Origin: an uncultured Veillonellaceae bacterium
GTDB taxonomy: Bacteria; Bacillota; Negativicutes; Veillonellales; Dialisteraceae
Length of the DNA: 20,707 nt
Direction of reading: 5' to 3'
NCBI GenBank assembly: GCA_958439155.1
Contig: CAUBUJ010000014.1
Span: 1-20,707 of the forward strand
Under the pieces are notes generated by a model, which saw only the letters and a list, made by a program, of their open reading frames with translations, was not told the origin of the DNA and did no database searches. The first letter of the stretch is position 1, and each line of letters begins with the position of its first letter. Position numbers and translations under genes: made by a program. Below, one piece after another: positions 1 to 6,656 of the stretch.

Positions 1-110
1 GAGAGATGGCTCTGCTGACAGCTCTCCCCCAGTGGATGACAATCAGCGGCGAAGCCGCCACATAAAAAATGTTTCCGCTTTCCTCTTCAGACCTCAGACC
101 CCGCTCCCAT
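1..110 (-). repeat. Partial mosaic intergenic repeat (core element copy 1)
   Basis: Bases 1-40 resemble the end of the module-F repeat (GCTGACAGCTCTCCCCC). Bases 46-58 form the mini-hairpin GCGGC-GAA-GCCGC. An A-rich stretch and TTTCCTCTTC follow, then two heptamers TCAGACC TCAGACC at 87-100. The order matches the core element of 18350-18424, in the same orientation. No gene is seen here. Confidence 0.7.
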
Positions 111-209
111 TGACGCACTTCCCATACCCCGCCCATGATCACCCGTCTCCGCTGTATCGGTACAATTCTTCTAAAATTTCCTATGCCCCCTTTCTTCTGC
201 CTCCATTCA

Positions 210-218
210 TGCTATAAT
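210..218 (+). promoter_or_regulatory. Extended -10 promoter for the ECF S-component gene
   Basis: TGC-TATAAT at 210-218 is a consensus extended -10 box (TGn then TATAAT). No good -35 box lies 16-18 bases upstream, which extended -10 promoters tolerate. Predicted transcription start is near 225, leaving a leader of about 28 nt with the ribosome binding site AAGGAGG at 241-247. There is no room for a riboswitch. Confidence 0.6.
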
Positions 219-252
219 TCTCAGAAATAAAGACATTCCCAAGGAGGCAATT

Positions 253-801
253 ATGGAACAAACTCATCTCAATCCAACGCGGTCACTGTGCTTTGCTGCC
301 GCCGCGGCGGTGCTCACCTTTCTTATGACCGTATTCCCCAAGGTACCGATTCCTCTCGGCTACGCCCATCTGGGGGACGCGGTGATTTTCCTTACCGCGC
401 TCTACATGGGACGCCGGGAAGCGGGCCTGGCCGCTGCGATCGGTTCCGCTCTGGCTGACCTCCTCGGGGGATTTCCTATCTGGATCATTCCCACCCTCAT
501 CATCAAGTATGTCATGGTAGAAATCGTCAGCCGCTCTGCCGGAGAAAACTGGAAACTCCTCTCCCTGCCGGTGCTCGCAGGCTTCGTTCTCTCCTCCCTC
601 TGGATGGCTGCGGCGTATACTCTGGCAGGGGCTGCCATTTACGGAAGCTTCGCTGCGGGCCTTGCGTCCACGCCGGGACTTCTCCTCGAAGGCCTGGTAA
701 ATACGGTCGCCGCTTTCGCTGCCGGCGCAGTCCTTGTAAAAGCAGGCTTCCGCCTTCCTGATGGATCCGGCGCGAAAAAAACGCTGCCGCTGCTGCATTG
801 A
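253..801 (+). CDS. ECF transporter S component (substrate-binding membrane subunit)
   Basis: A 182-aa, very hydrophobic protein with about five to six membrane segments. The block AHLGDAVIFLTALYMG, followed by a Gly/Ala-rich helix with SALADLLGG and then PTLIIKYVMVE, matches the pattern of ECF-type S components (the riboflavin/unknown-vitamin PF07155-like group). These proteins bind a vitamin or precursor at the membrane and hand it to a shared EcfA-EcfA'-EcfT energising module, which is not in this window, so this is a solitary group-II type S component. The start has a strong AAGGAGG site 5 nt upstream. A hairpin terminator follows directly. The vitamin cannot be told from sequence alone. 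Confidence is high for the ECF class and low for any substrate. Confidence 0.8.
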   Translation: MEQTHLNPTRSLCFAAAAAVLTFLMTVFPKVPIPLGYAHLGDAVIFLTALYMGRREAGLAAAIGSALADLLGGFPIWIIPTLIIKYVMVEIVSRSAGENWKLLSLPVLAGFVLSSLWMAAAYTLAGAAIYGSFAAGLASTPGLLLEGLVNTVAAFAAGAVLVKAGFRLPDGSGAKKTLPLLH

Positions 802-810
802 TCCCAAAAT

Positions 811-840
811 AAAAAGGAGCCTTTCCGGTTCCTTTTTTTA
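811..840 (+). terminator. Intrinsic terminator of the ECF S-component gene
   Basis: AAAAAGGAGCC-TTTCC-GGTTCCTTTTTTT forms an 11-bp stem with one G-U pair, a 5-nt loop and a run of T. It begins 9 nt after the stop codon. Confidence 0.85.
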
Positions 841-876
841 TGCCCATTTGCCGCCTTGCAGCGGGTAACCGCCCAT

Positions 877-955
877 AGAAAAAGCACCTGCCGCAGAGCG
901 GACCGGTGCTTTCCCGAAGGGTGGATGATGTGAGTAAGCAATTATTTTTGCTTAT
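877..955 (-). ncRNA. Candidate free-standing small RNA, about 80 nt
   Basis: On the minus strand a near-consensus promoter (962-990) is followed at once by a 5' hairpin, TAAGCAA-AAATAA-TTGCTTA (954-935). Next comes a roughly 20-nt pyrimidine-rich linker (934-913), then a stable hairpin AAAGCACC/GGTGCTTT (912-881) with an inner CCGC-TCT-GCGG stem, ending in five T. It cannot be a leader: the next gene beyond the terminator lies on the opposite strand. No ORF of useful size is inside. I do not recognise an RNA family. Promoter, stem-loop, linker and terminator in this order are typical of trans-acting small RNAs, but expression is inferred. Confidence 0.45.
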
Positions 956-961
956 GACATA

Positions 962-990
962 ATTATAACTTCTTACCGTTTATTTGTCCA
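962..990 (-). promoter_or_regulatory. Promoter of the candidate small RNA
   Basis: Read on the minus strand: -35 TGGACA (990-985), 17-nt spacer, -10 TATAAT (967-962). Predicted start is near 955, immediately before the 5' hairpin. Confidence 0.55.
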
Positions 991-1055
991 GCCCTGTGAG
1001 AAATATCTGGAATCTCCAGCGGCCCCTGTCATGGGCTCGACGGCTGAAGTTGAGC

Positions 1056-1260
1056 GCCAGAAGTCTGGAAAGAGAAGCGGAAGCGCTTTTATATGCGGCT
1101 CCGCCGCTGGTGGCGGGGTCTGAGGTCAAAGGCCTGAAAGTGCGTCAGGGGAGCGGGGTCTGAAGTCTGGAGACAGAAGTCTGAAGAGGAAAGCGGATGG
1201 GCTTTTTGTAATGCAGATCCGCCGCTCTGCACTTTGCGCCCTGTACTCTGCGCCCCGTTC
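1056..1260 (+). repeat. Mosaic repeat: core element copies 2 and 3 with heptamer arrays
   Basis: Copy 2 has AGTCTGG, a purine-rich stretch, CTTTTATAT and the hairpin GCGGC-TCC-GCCGC (1095-1107). Copy 3 starts with a heptamer array in the AGTCTGA/AGTCTGG family (about 1157-1186), then GAGGAAAGCGG, CTTTTTG and a CCGCCGC hairpin region. A third heptamer patch of the TTTGCGC/TCTGTAC family ends the block (about 1222-1254). The gap 842-1385 otherwise holds only the small-RNA candidate and a terminator; no gene was seen. Confidence 0.75.
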
Positions 1261-1332
1261 CCGTGATGCGCACCTGCTTTCCCCGTCCCATCGGCCGCGC
1301 CCCATGCGATAAACCGCCTGCCGGGGCACGCA

Positions 1333-1370
1333 AAAATCCCGCCCCTGCCATGGAGGCCGGGCGGGATTTC
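1333..1370 (-). terminator. Intrinsic terminator of the amino-acid-binding lipoprotein gene
   Basis: A perfect 11-bp inverted repeat, AAATCCCGCCC (1334-1344) and GGGCGGGATTT (1359-1369). On the minus strand a T run follows. It lies 16 nt after the stop codon. Confidence 0.85.
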
Positions 1371-1385
1371 TATGGAACCTGCGGC

Positions 1386-2186
1386 TTATTTCACATTGCC
1401 AAAATAAGTTTTCTTCAGCTGGCTGTAGAGCGTAGTTCCCTTATATTCTTTGAGTGCGCTGTTCACCTTGTCCAGGAGATCCTTGTCTCCTTTGCGCACT
1501 GCCATGGCGATAGGCACTTCGCCGCCGATGTAGAGCCCGGGGACAGCTTTCACCTGGTCGCCGTAGCCGTTGGCTTCGTAGAAAGCGATGGTGTACTTAC
1601 TCATGACCGCTGCGTCTGCCGCGCCGGAAGCGACCCTGCGGAGGGCGTCTTCGTTGCTCGCAGTGAGTTCAAATTCGGTATATCCCATGCTGCGGAGAAG
1701 CCGTTCCGGCGCGGATCCTTTTTCCACGGCGATCTTTTTATCCTTCATGACCGATGAATCAAAGGAATCGGCCTGCCGCGCCGGCACAGCCACGCCGTAG
1801 GCGCCCATCAGGTAAGGATCGGTGAAATCCATCAATTCTTTCCGCCGGTCTGTCACCGCCAGGCACCGGAGGGCGATGTCAAATTTGTTGTCTGCCAAAT
1901 CTTTTTCAATATCGGCGATATGGGTGTCCACGATTTCCACCTTGTCGTAGCCCATAGTCTTTGCCACCCCGTCGATAAGCTCGATGTCAAAGCCCGTATA
2001 AGTGTTGCTCTTGGCCTGATGATATTCAAAAGGCGGGAACGTCGCGTCCGTCCCTACTTTCAGCACCTTCTCCTGTCCCTTGGCCTGGGCTTTTTCTGCA
2101 TTTCCACTTTCGCCGCTGCCGCCGCATCCTGCCATGACCATAGCACAAAGTCCTGCTGCTGCCGCGAGCATCCACAATTTCTTCAT
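1386..2186 (-). CDS. Amino-acid ABC transporter substrate-binding lipoprotein (family 3)
   Basis: A 266-aa lipoprotein of solute-binding family 3 (GlnH/ArtJ/HisJ fold). The start at 2186 was chosen because GGAGGA lies just upstream and the protein then begins with a lipoprotein signal: MKK, a hydrophobic stretch, lipobox VMAGC with the lipidated Cys at residue 21. The binding domain opens with LKVGTDATFPPFEY and TGFDIELIDGVAK, the usual ligand-pocket region. ALRCLAVTDRRKELMDFTDPY is the second family signature, although the usual Gly/Thr of that motif reads ALRCLAV here. The C-terminus is complete (LKKTYFGNVK). No permease or ATPase gene adjoins, so the partner is encoded elsewhere. The amino acid bound is unknown. 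The leader holds a possible attenuator (2263-2283). Confidence 0.88.
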   Translation of the reverse strand: MKKLWMLAAAAGLCAMVMAGCGGSGESGNAEKAQAKGQEKVLKVGTDATFPPFEYHQAKSNTYTGFDIELIDGVAKTMGYDKVEIVDTHIADIEKDLADNKFDIALRCLAVTDRRKELMDFTDPYLMGAYGVAVPARQADSFDSSVMKDKKIAVEKGSAPERLLRSMGYTEFELTASNEDALRRVASGAADAAVMSKYTIAFYEANGYGDQVKAVPGLYIGGEVPIAMAVRKGDKDLLDKVNSALKEYKGTTLYSQLKKTYFGNVK

Positions 2187-2262
2187 AGTCTCCTCCTTAC
2201 CGGGGCACTTCCCCGCCGCGCCGCAATAGAGAATCACTCGCAGGAACAGAGACTTTTCCCAT

Positions 2263-2283
2263 AAAAAAAGCAGGCTCTCCTGC
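2263..2283 (-). terminator. Terminator-like hairpin inside the leader of the 1386-2186 gene
   Basis: On the minus strand GCAGG-AGAG-CCTGC is followed directly by seven T. It lies about 75 nt after the predicted transcription start and about 75 nt before the start codon, so it would stop transcription before the gene unless regulated. A downstream TTCCTGC (about 2237-2243) could pair with GCAGGA in a rival structure. I recognised no T-box or known riboswitch here. Confidence 0.5.
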
Positions 2284-2328
2284 ACTCTCCATTTTTCTCT
2301 GTCCCAGTCCTATGCGCCGCGTCAATCT

Positions 2329-2343
2329 TGTGACATTTTCACA
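2329..2343. promoter_or_regulatory. Inverted repeat TGTGA-N5-TCACA, possible operator
   Basis: A perfect 5-bp inverted repeat with a 5-nt centre, lying just downstream of the predicted start of the 1386-2186 transcript. The arms match CRP/FNR-family half sites, but those usually have a 6-nt centre; it also resembles part of a Rex site. The regulator is unknown. Confidence 0.3.
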
Positions 2344-2362
2344 TGAAACGATATCTGCGATT

Positions 2363-2391
2363 AAAATATCATAAGTTGTACTATTAATCAA
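2363..2391 (-). promoter_or_regulatory. Promoter of the amino-acid-binding lipoprotein gene
   Basis: Minus strand: -35 TTGATT (2391-2386), 17-nt spacer, -10 TATTTT (2368-2363). It is AT-rich and lies between the terminator of the upstream gene and the leader. The predicted leader is about 170 nt. Confidence 0.5.
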
Positions 2392-2499
2392 GTCTTTTTA
2401 TTTTCAAATGAATTAAAGTGAAACTCTATATTTTCTTTTGCTATTCATTATTTATTTCTCTCATCTTCCGCCTATGGAAGAGGCCTCACAGGCGCATGA

Positions 2500-2534
2500 C
2501 AAAACGCCGTCCCCCATGGAGAGGACGGCGTTTC
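2500..2534 (-). terminator. Terminator of the peptide-binding lipoprotein gene
   Basis: A perfect inverted repeat AAACGCCGTCC (2502-2512) and GGACGGCGTTT (2523-2533), 16 nt after the stop codon. The T tract is short (GTTTTG), so termination may be incomplete. Confidence 0.75.
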
Positions 2535-2549
2535 TATCCAAAGAATCTG

Positions 2550-4124
2550 TTATTCCTTGCTCATATCGGCGAAATTGTACATATTGTCCAGCATCGGATT
2601 GTACACGAAACCTTTCACATTGGAACGCATGGGAACCATGGCGTTCGTCTGGAAGAGGAAGAGGTACGGCGCATCGGCCAGAACCAGCTGCTGCGCTTTC
2701 TGGTAGAGCTCGATCCGTTTCTGGTGATCCGAAGAAGTTTCCGCTTCCCGGAGGAGCGCGTCCACTTCCGGATTCTGGTAGAAGGACCGGTTTCCTGCGA
2801 GGCCAAAATAGCCCGAGTCAAACCAGTAGCTCATATAGTTCTGCGGATCGGCGTAATCCGGGGACCATGTGCCCATGCCCATTTCGAAATCTTTCTTGTC
2901 CACCCGTTCACGGAATGTGGGCCATGCGGTCTTTTCCAGCTTCAGATCGAGGCCGATCGCTTTCAGGTTGTTCTGGAGCATGAGCGCCTGGGTCTCATTG
3001 AACGGCTGGTTGTCCGAGTAGAGGAGGGTCAGCTGGGTTCCTTCCGGCACGCCTGACTGGGCGAGGAGTTCCTTTGCCTTGTTCACATCATAGGTGTATC
3101 CCGCAGCATTGTCGTCGCGGCCCCACATACCCTTCGGCACCGGCGTGGTGAGCTGCTCCCCGTGGCCTTTCACAGCGCCGTCAATGATGCCCTTGTAATC
3201 CACCGCGTAAGCCAGAGCCTGGCGGAATTTCACATTGTCCAACGGCGCCTTCGTATTGTTCAGGTAAATCACGCTGCACAGCATGCCCGGCGCTTCATGG
3301 ATGGTCACATCTTTATTCTTCTTCAGCTCTTCCAGCTGGTTCATGGGGATGCCTGCCGCTACATCCAGGTCGCCCTTCTCGAGCTGGAGACGCTGCGCGG
3401 AAGGATCCTTGATGATCTGGAAGGAAATCGCAGAGAGGGCCGGCTTCTTTCCGGAATAATTCGGATTGGCCGTGAGCTTGATGCTCTGGCCCTGGTTGAA
3501 TTCAGAAATCTGGTAAGGGCCGGAGCCGGCGCTGTGGCCCGCCAGGTACCCGGAGGCGAAGTCGCCGTTCTGTTCGTGTTCCATCACCTTCGGATTCACA
3601 ATATTCCCGCTGTCTACAGCAAGAGTCTGAAGGAACGGCGCGAAAGGCTTCGTCAAGGTGATCACCACGGTCTCACTGTCCGGCGCTTCCACCGACTGGA
3701 CCAGCTTGAAATAGTCTGACGGACCTTTCTTGATAGCCTTCACGCGGTCGAAGGAAAATTTCACCGCCTTCGCGTCCACTTCCGTGCCGTCTGCGAATTT
3801 ATGGCCTTTATTGAGCTTAAAGGTCCAGGTGAGGCCGTCATCCGAAACGGTCCAGGACTTGGCGAGAGATCCTTCCACTTCCGTCGAAGGCTTGCCGTTT
3901 TCCATCTTGTACTGCACAAGGCGCTCATAACAGTAGTACGGCACCTGCCAGTTTTCCATAGCCACCGCCGGATCCACGCTGGCCACATCGGTGGCGATGC
4001 CCACCACGAGCATATCCTTCGGAATCTTCGACGCGCTCCCGCTGCCGCCGCCATTCCCGCCGCAGCCGGCGACCGCCGCCATGAGCACCACCGCCGCTGC
4101 CGCGCCCAACCATTTCTTATTCAT
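2550..4124 (-). CDS. Peptide/nickel-type ABC transporter substrate-binding lipoprotein (family 5)
   Basis: A 524-aa protein of solute-binding family 5 (OppA/DppA/NikA fold), of normal length. The start at 4124 follows GGGGGA and gives a lipoprotein signal with lipobox AVAGC and Cys at residue 21, then a Gly/Ser-rich linker. Family features in order: TDVASVDPAVAMENW, a domain with SWTVSDDGLTWTFKLNKGHKF (the classic family-5 signature), SGPYQISEFNQG, RQALAYAVDYKGII, and a C-terminal WSPDYADPQNYMSYWF region. It would capture an oligopeptide or similar ligand at the cell surface or in the periplasm. No permease or ATPase neighbours are present. It has its own consensus-like promoter and terminator, so it is probably monocistronic. 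The ligand is unknown. Confidence 0.92.
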   Translation of the reverse strand: MNKKWLGAAAAVVLMAAVAGCGGNGGGSGSASKIPKDMLVVGIATDVASVDPAVAMENWQVPYYCYERLVQYKMENGKPSTEVEGSLAKSWTVSDDGLTWTFKLNKGHKFADGTEVDAKAVKFSFDRVKAIKKGPSDYFKLVQSVEAPDSETVVITLTKPFAPFLQTLAVDSGNIVNPKVMEHEQNGDFASGYLAGHSAGSGPYQISEFNQGQSIKLTANPNYSGKKPALSAISFQIIKDPSAQRLQLEKGDLDVAAGIPMNQLEELKKNKDVTIHEAPGMLCSVIYLNNTKAPLDNVKFRQALAYAVDYKGIIDGAVKGHGEQLTTPVPKGMWGRDDNAAGYTYDVNKAKELLAQSGVPEGTQLTLLYSDNQPFNETQALMLQNNLKAIGLDLKLEKTAWPTFRERVDKKDFEMGMGTWSPDYADPQNYMSYWFDSGYFGLAGNRSFYQNPEVDALLREAETSSDHQKRIELYQKAQQLVLADAPYLFLFQTNAMVPMRSNVKGFVYNPMLDNMYNFADMSKE

Positions 4125-4173
4125 GTGAAATCCCCCTTTTAGAAATCTTTGACTGATTCTTTCCATAATTTTT

Positions 4174-4202
4174 ACTATATCTGTTCCGGCAGCACAAGTC
4201 AA
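4174..4202 (-). promoter_or_regulatory. Promoter of the family-5 binding lipoprotein gene
   Basis: Minus strand: -35 TTGACT (4202-4197), 17-nt spacer, -10 TATAGT (4179-4174). It lies 50 nt upstream of the start codon; predicted leader about 43 nt. Confidence 0.75.
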
Positions 4203-4371
4203 TTTCAATTCTTCTATAGCGGGTATGCGCTTTTTCTCATTCCCGCAGGCGGCATTCCGTTTTTCGATACAGTTCCTATTAATGTATACATTCCATGCAT
4301 ATCCACGCAGGAAATCGCCGTCCTGTCTCTGCAAGCCGGCCTAATGCGGCATACCTCTGTGATTTTATATA

Positions 4372-4399
4372 TTGGCATATATGGAGAGACTGTTATAAT
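4372..4399 (+). promoter_or_regulatory. Orphan promoter reading into repeat DNA
   Basis: TTGGCA (4372-4377), 16-nt spacer, TATAAT (4394-4399), in AT-rich DNA. The predicted start near 4406 is just before the heptamer array. No plausible gene follows for 1.3 kb. Confidence 0.45.
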
Positions 4400-4425
4400 A
4401 GTGTAATATATTAGGATGATTAGCC

Positions 4426-4500
4426 GTTGACTTTTAGCTTTTAGCTTTTAGCTGTTGGCTTTTAGCTGTTGGCTGTTGGCTTTTAGCTGTTGGCTGTTGG
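4426..4500 (+). repeat. Heptamer array, TTTAGCT/GTTGGCT family
   Basis: Ten consecutive 7-nt units (4426-4495): one GTTGACT, then TTTAGCT and GTTGGCT units, with a partial unit at the end. The period is exactly 7 with no indel. Frames through it give spurious Cys/Trp/Leu repeats, not a real protein. Confidence 0.9.
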
Positions 4501-4504
4501 CGGC

Positions 4505-4925
4505 TGGTGCATCACTTGTGCGGGGTCAAAGGTCTGAGATCTGCGGCGGGAATAGGAAGGTCTTTTTATATTTCGGCTTCGCCGCGCATGACGGTTTGAA
4601 AGCCACTTCGTACGCAGGCCCAACCCCTCTCAGGCCTTCGGCCAGCTCTCCCCTTGCGGGGCGAGCCCTGTACAGAGTCATTATTTCTGCTTTTTGTTTG
4701 TATGCCAACGCTTGGTTCTATACCCGTTTTCTTAGCCATGTTCGTCATCTCGACTGGAGGTATCCCGGCTTATGCGTTTGGACTGTCAACGAAGTACGCC
4801 GGAGAACGGAGGCCCTTGCGGCCCCCTTTAGGGTAGATCTTATGTAAAAATCGAAGGCTCGCCCCGAGCAGGGGAGAGCTGGCCAAGGGCCTGAGAGGGG
4901 CGGGTATGCGTATATCGTGGTTTTA
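4505..4925. repeat. Mosaic repeat: core copy 4, module F, module E, inverted module F
   Basis: Core copy 4 spans about 4519-4590 (GGAATAGGAAGG, CTTTTTATAT, CGGC-TTC-GCCG). Module F follows at 4610-4668, containing CTCTCAGGCCTTCGGCCAG and GGGGCGAGCC. Module E (4738-4845) has TTCGTCATCTCGACTGG, a GGCCC-TTGC-GG hairpin and TTTAGGGTAGATCTT. Module F then recurs inverted at 4853-4910. Small ORFs across this stretch are repeat translations; I see no gene. Confidence 0.8.
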
Positions 4926-5004
4926 AACGATGTATGGGCGCATGAGATCAAGATAATCGCGGTCGCCAGGAAATACTCCCACCACGAGTTTAAAATCACT
5001 GTAT

Positions 5005-5470
5005 CCCCCAACCCCTCTCAGTCAGCTTCGCTGACAGGTCCGCACTGCGAATATAGAAGTCCGGCACAGCCAGCTTATTACAGCAGCGCAGGAAGCAGGA
5101 TTCGAAAGATCTCTCCACTCTTTCCCGTGCTTTTTATTTCATCTTACGCAAATATCCTTCGTTCGTCCGACCCCGATGACGAGCATTTCGAAGGCACAAA
5201 TCATGATGGGTCATCTCGAGCGGATGTACATGGGATGGTTGACATAAAGCATTTTCCCATCCTATGAAGCACAGAGTCGAGAGATCTCTCCACTCCTCCA
5301 ATCATTGTCCATTGTTTGTGATACCCCATGAAGCGCGAATAACGACCGGTCCCGATGACGCACATTTCGAAGAAAACGCGCCTGCGCACAAACATCACTA
5401 CACGGTACAGCTTCGCCGCCCATTCGAAGTCTTGACGACCCCGCAAGGGGCAATGGAGGTGAGCAGGAGC
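5005..5470. repeat. Degenerate module F and module E copies
   Basis: Contains CCCCTCTCAGTCAGCTTCGC at about 5008-5027, AGATCTCTCCACTC twice (about 5109 and 5283), and ACGAGCATTTCGAAGG and ACGCACATTTCGAAG, which are inverted pieces of module E (TTCGTCATTTCGAC). The modules are more diverged than elsewhere, suggesting an older insertion. No gene is seen. Confidence 0.65.
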
Positions 5471-5758
5471 GGGAATTAGGCAAAGCGAGATGGGCGGTGG
5501 TTTCTTTCGCCTGTGCCCTTCAGGGTATTCGGCTCCACCGGTTTCGCCTGTACTTGCACGATTTTAGCGAGTATTCTTTTCCAGAAAAGAAAGAAATAGG
5601 TGGAATACCAATGGACTCATATTCCCAATACGGGACAAATGAGCTAAGCCCATACGGCGCTTGAGTATTATAAAATTTCCGCCGCAGGCGGCACCACCCC
5701 TCTAAACTCATAGCTCTAAACTTTAAACTTTCCCCACTTTCCCACCCAAGGAGGCATT
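5471..5758. other. Gap upstream of tauE: unexplained 180 bp, then hairpin and heptamers
   Basis: Bases 5471-5655 match none of the modules and hold no convincing ORF. Around 5680-5692 lies CCGCC-GCA-GGCGG. Then an array in the TCTAAAC family runs at 5700-5735 (TCTAAAC, TCATAGC, TCTAAAC, TTTAAAC), ending just before AAGGAGG of the next gene. The same hairpin-plus-array order occurs at 10667-10712 and, inverted, at 17860-17912. Confidence 0.5.
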
Positions 5759-6556
5759 ATGGAACTTTTCTCCGGCATCACTTTCTTCTCCGCCATTCTC
5801 TACATCATCCTCGGCATGGCGGTGGCCGCTTTCGGCACGCTTATCGGCGCCGGCGGCGGGATTATTTTTGTTCCTCTCTTCATGTGGATCTTCGACTGGC
5901 CGCCGCAGGCCATCATCGGCACGTCACTTGCCATTGTCTTCTTCAACGCCCTCTCGGGAAGCTTTGCTTACAAGAAGCAGAAGAAGATCAAATTTGACGC
6001 GGCTTTCCCCTTCGCGGCAGCTACCATTCCCGGCGCGGTGCTCGGGGCTTTCTGGTCGAACTGGTTCACCGGTCCCACCTTCCGCACCGCTTTCGGCGTG
6101 CTTCTCCTTTTCATTTCCTGCGTCATCATCTGGAAAAACATGAAAAAGAAGCCCGCTCCCGCAGCGGATGAAATGGCGATCCGTCCGGAGGACGTGAAGG
6201 TGAATATGCCCCTCGGCGTGGTGATCAGTTTTGTGATCGGCTTTATTTCGTCCATCTTTGGCATCGGCGGCGGCGTCATCCATGTGCCGGCCATGATCGG
6301 ATTCCTCGGCTTCCCGCCGCATATCGCTACCGCCACGAGCCATTTTGTCCTGGCCATTTCTTCTCTCATCGGCGTCATTTCCCATCAGTGGGAAGGGCAC
6401 GTTCTCTGGGGCTATGCCATTCTCTTTGGCGCCGGCGCCATTCTGGGGGCGCAGATCGGCGCGAAAATTTCGAAACGCGTCAAAGGGAGCTCCATCCTCT
6501 ACCTCCTGGCGGGCGCCCTCTGTCTTCTCGCGCTCCGCCTGATTTTCCTCTCATAA
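5759..6556 (+). CDS. TauE/SafE-family membrane permease (putative sulfite/organosulfonate exporter)
   Basis: A 265-aa integral membrane protein with about eight hydrophobic segments. It has the internal two-fold repeat of the TauE/SafE family: GTLIGAGGGIIFVPLF near residue 26 and SSIFGIGGGVIHVPAM near residue 165, each the Gly-rich loop followed by VP. A short cytoplasmic linker (KNMKKKPAPAADEMAIRPEDVKV) joins the halves. Family members move sulfite, sulfoacetate, taurine-derived anions or related small anions across the inner membrane; the substrate here is unknown. The start has an excellent AAGGAGG. A strong terminator follows. It is only distantly similar to the two identical paralogues at 17070 and 18887, so it is an older branch and not part of that duplication. 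Confidence 0.88.
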   Translation: MELFSGITFFSAILYIILGMAVAAFGTLIGAGGGIIFVPLFMWIFDWPPQAIIGTSLAIVFFNALSGSFAYKKQKKIKFDAAFPFAAATIPGAVLGAFWSNWFTGPTFRTAFGVLLLFISCVIIWKNMKKKPAPAADEMAIRPEDVKVNMPLGVVISFVIGFISSIFGIGGGVIHVPAMIGFLGFPPHIATATSHFVLAISSLIGVISHQWEGHVLWGYAILFGAGAILGAQIGAKISKRVKGSSILYLLAGALCLLALRLIFLS

Positions 6557-6560
6557 AATC

Positions 6561-6600
6561 AATTCCTGCTTCACCGGTTGGTGAGGCAGGGATTTTTCTT
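6561..6600 (+). terminator. Intrinsic terminator of the tauE-like gene
   Basis: AATTCCTGCTTCACC-GGTT-GGTGAGGCAGGGATT gives a 15-bp stem with two G-U pairs and a 4-nt loop, followed by TTTTC. Confidence 0.85.
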
Positions 6601-6615
6601 TGCGCTAACGGCAAT

Positions 6616-6647
6616 AAAAAAGAACGGCATCGGTACCGTTCTTTTTT
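6616..6647 (-). terminator. Terminator of the SLH porin gene (bidirectional)
   Basis: AAAAAAGAACGG (6616-6627) and CCGTTCTTTTTT (6636-6647) are perfect inverted arms with runs of T on both strands, so it can end transcripts from either side. It starts 9 nt beyond the porin stop codon. Confidence 0.85.
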
Positions 6648-6656
6648 GCTGTGAAA

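Noticed and set aside
2270..2300. Glycine or other riboswitch, because GGAGAG occurs in the leader of the 1386 gene
   Set aside because: None of the remaining conserved glycine-aptamer sequence is present, and the leader before the terminator is too short for a glycine aptamer or a T-box.
4455..4847. 130-aa frame beginning with Ser-Cys-Trp-Leu-Leu-Ala repeats
   Set aside because: The repeats are the direct translation of the 7-nt array, and the rest crosses modules core, F and E. Similar frames appear wherever these modules occur.
5239..5262. TTGACA-18-TATGAA promoter in the repeat region
   Set aside because: It lies within degenerate repeats, has a poor -10 box and no gene downstream.
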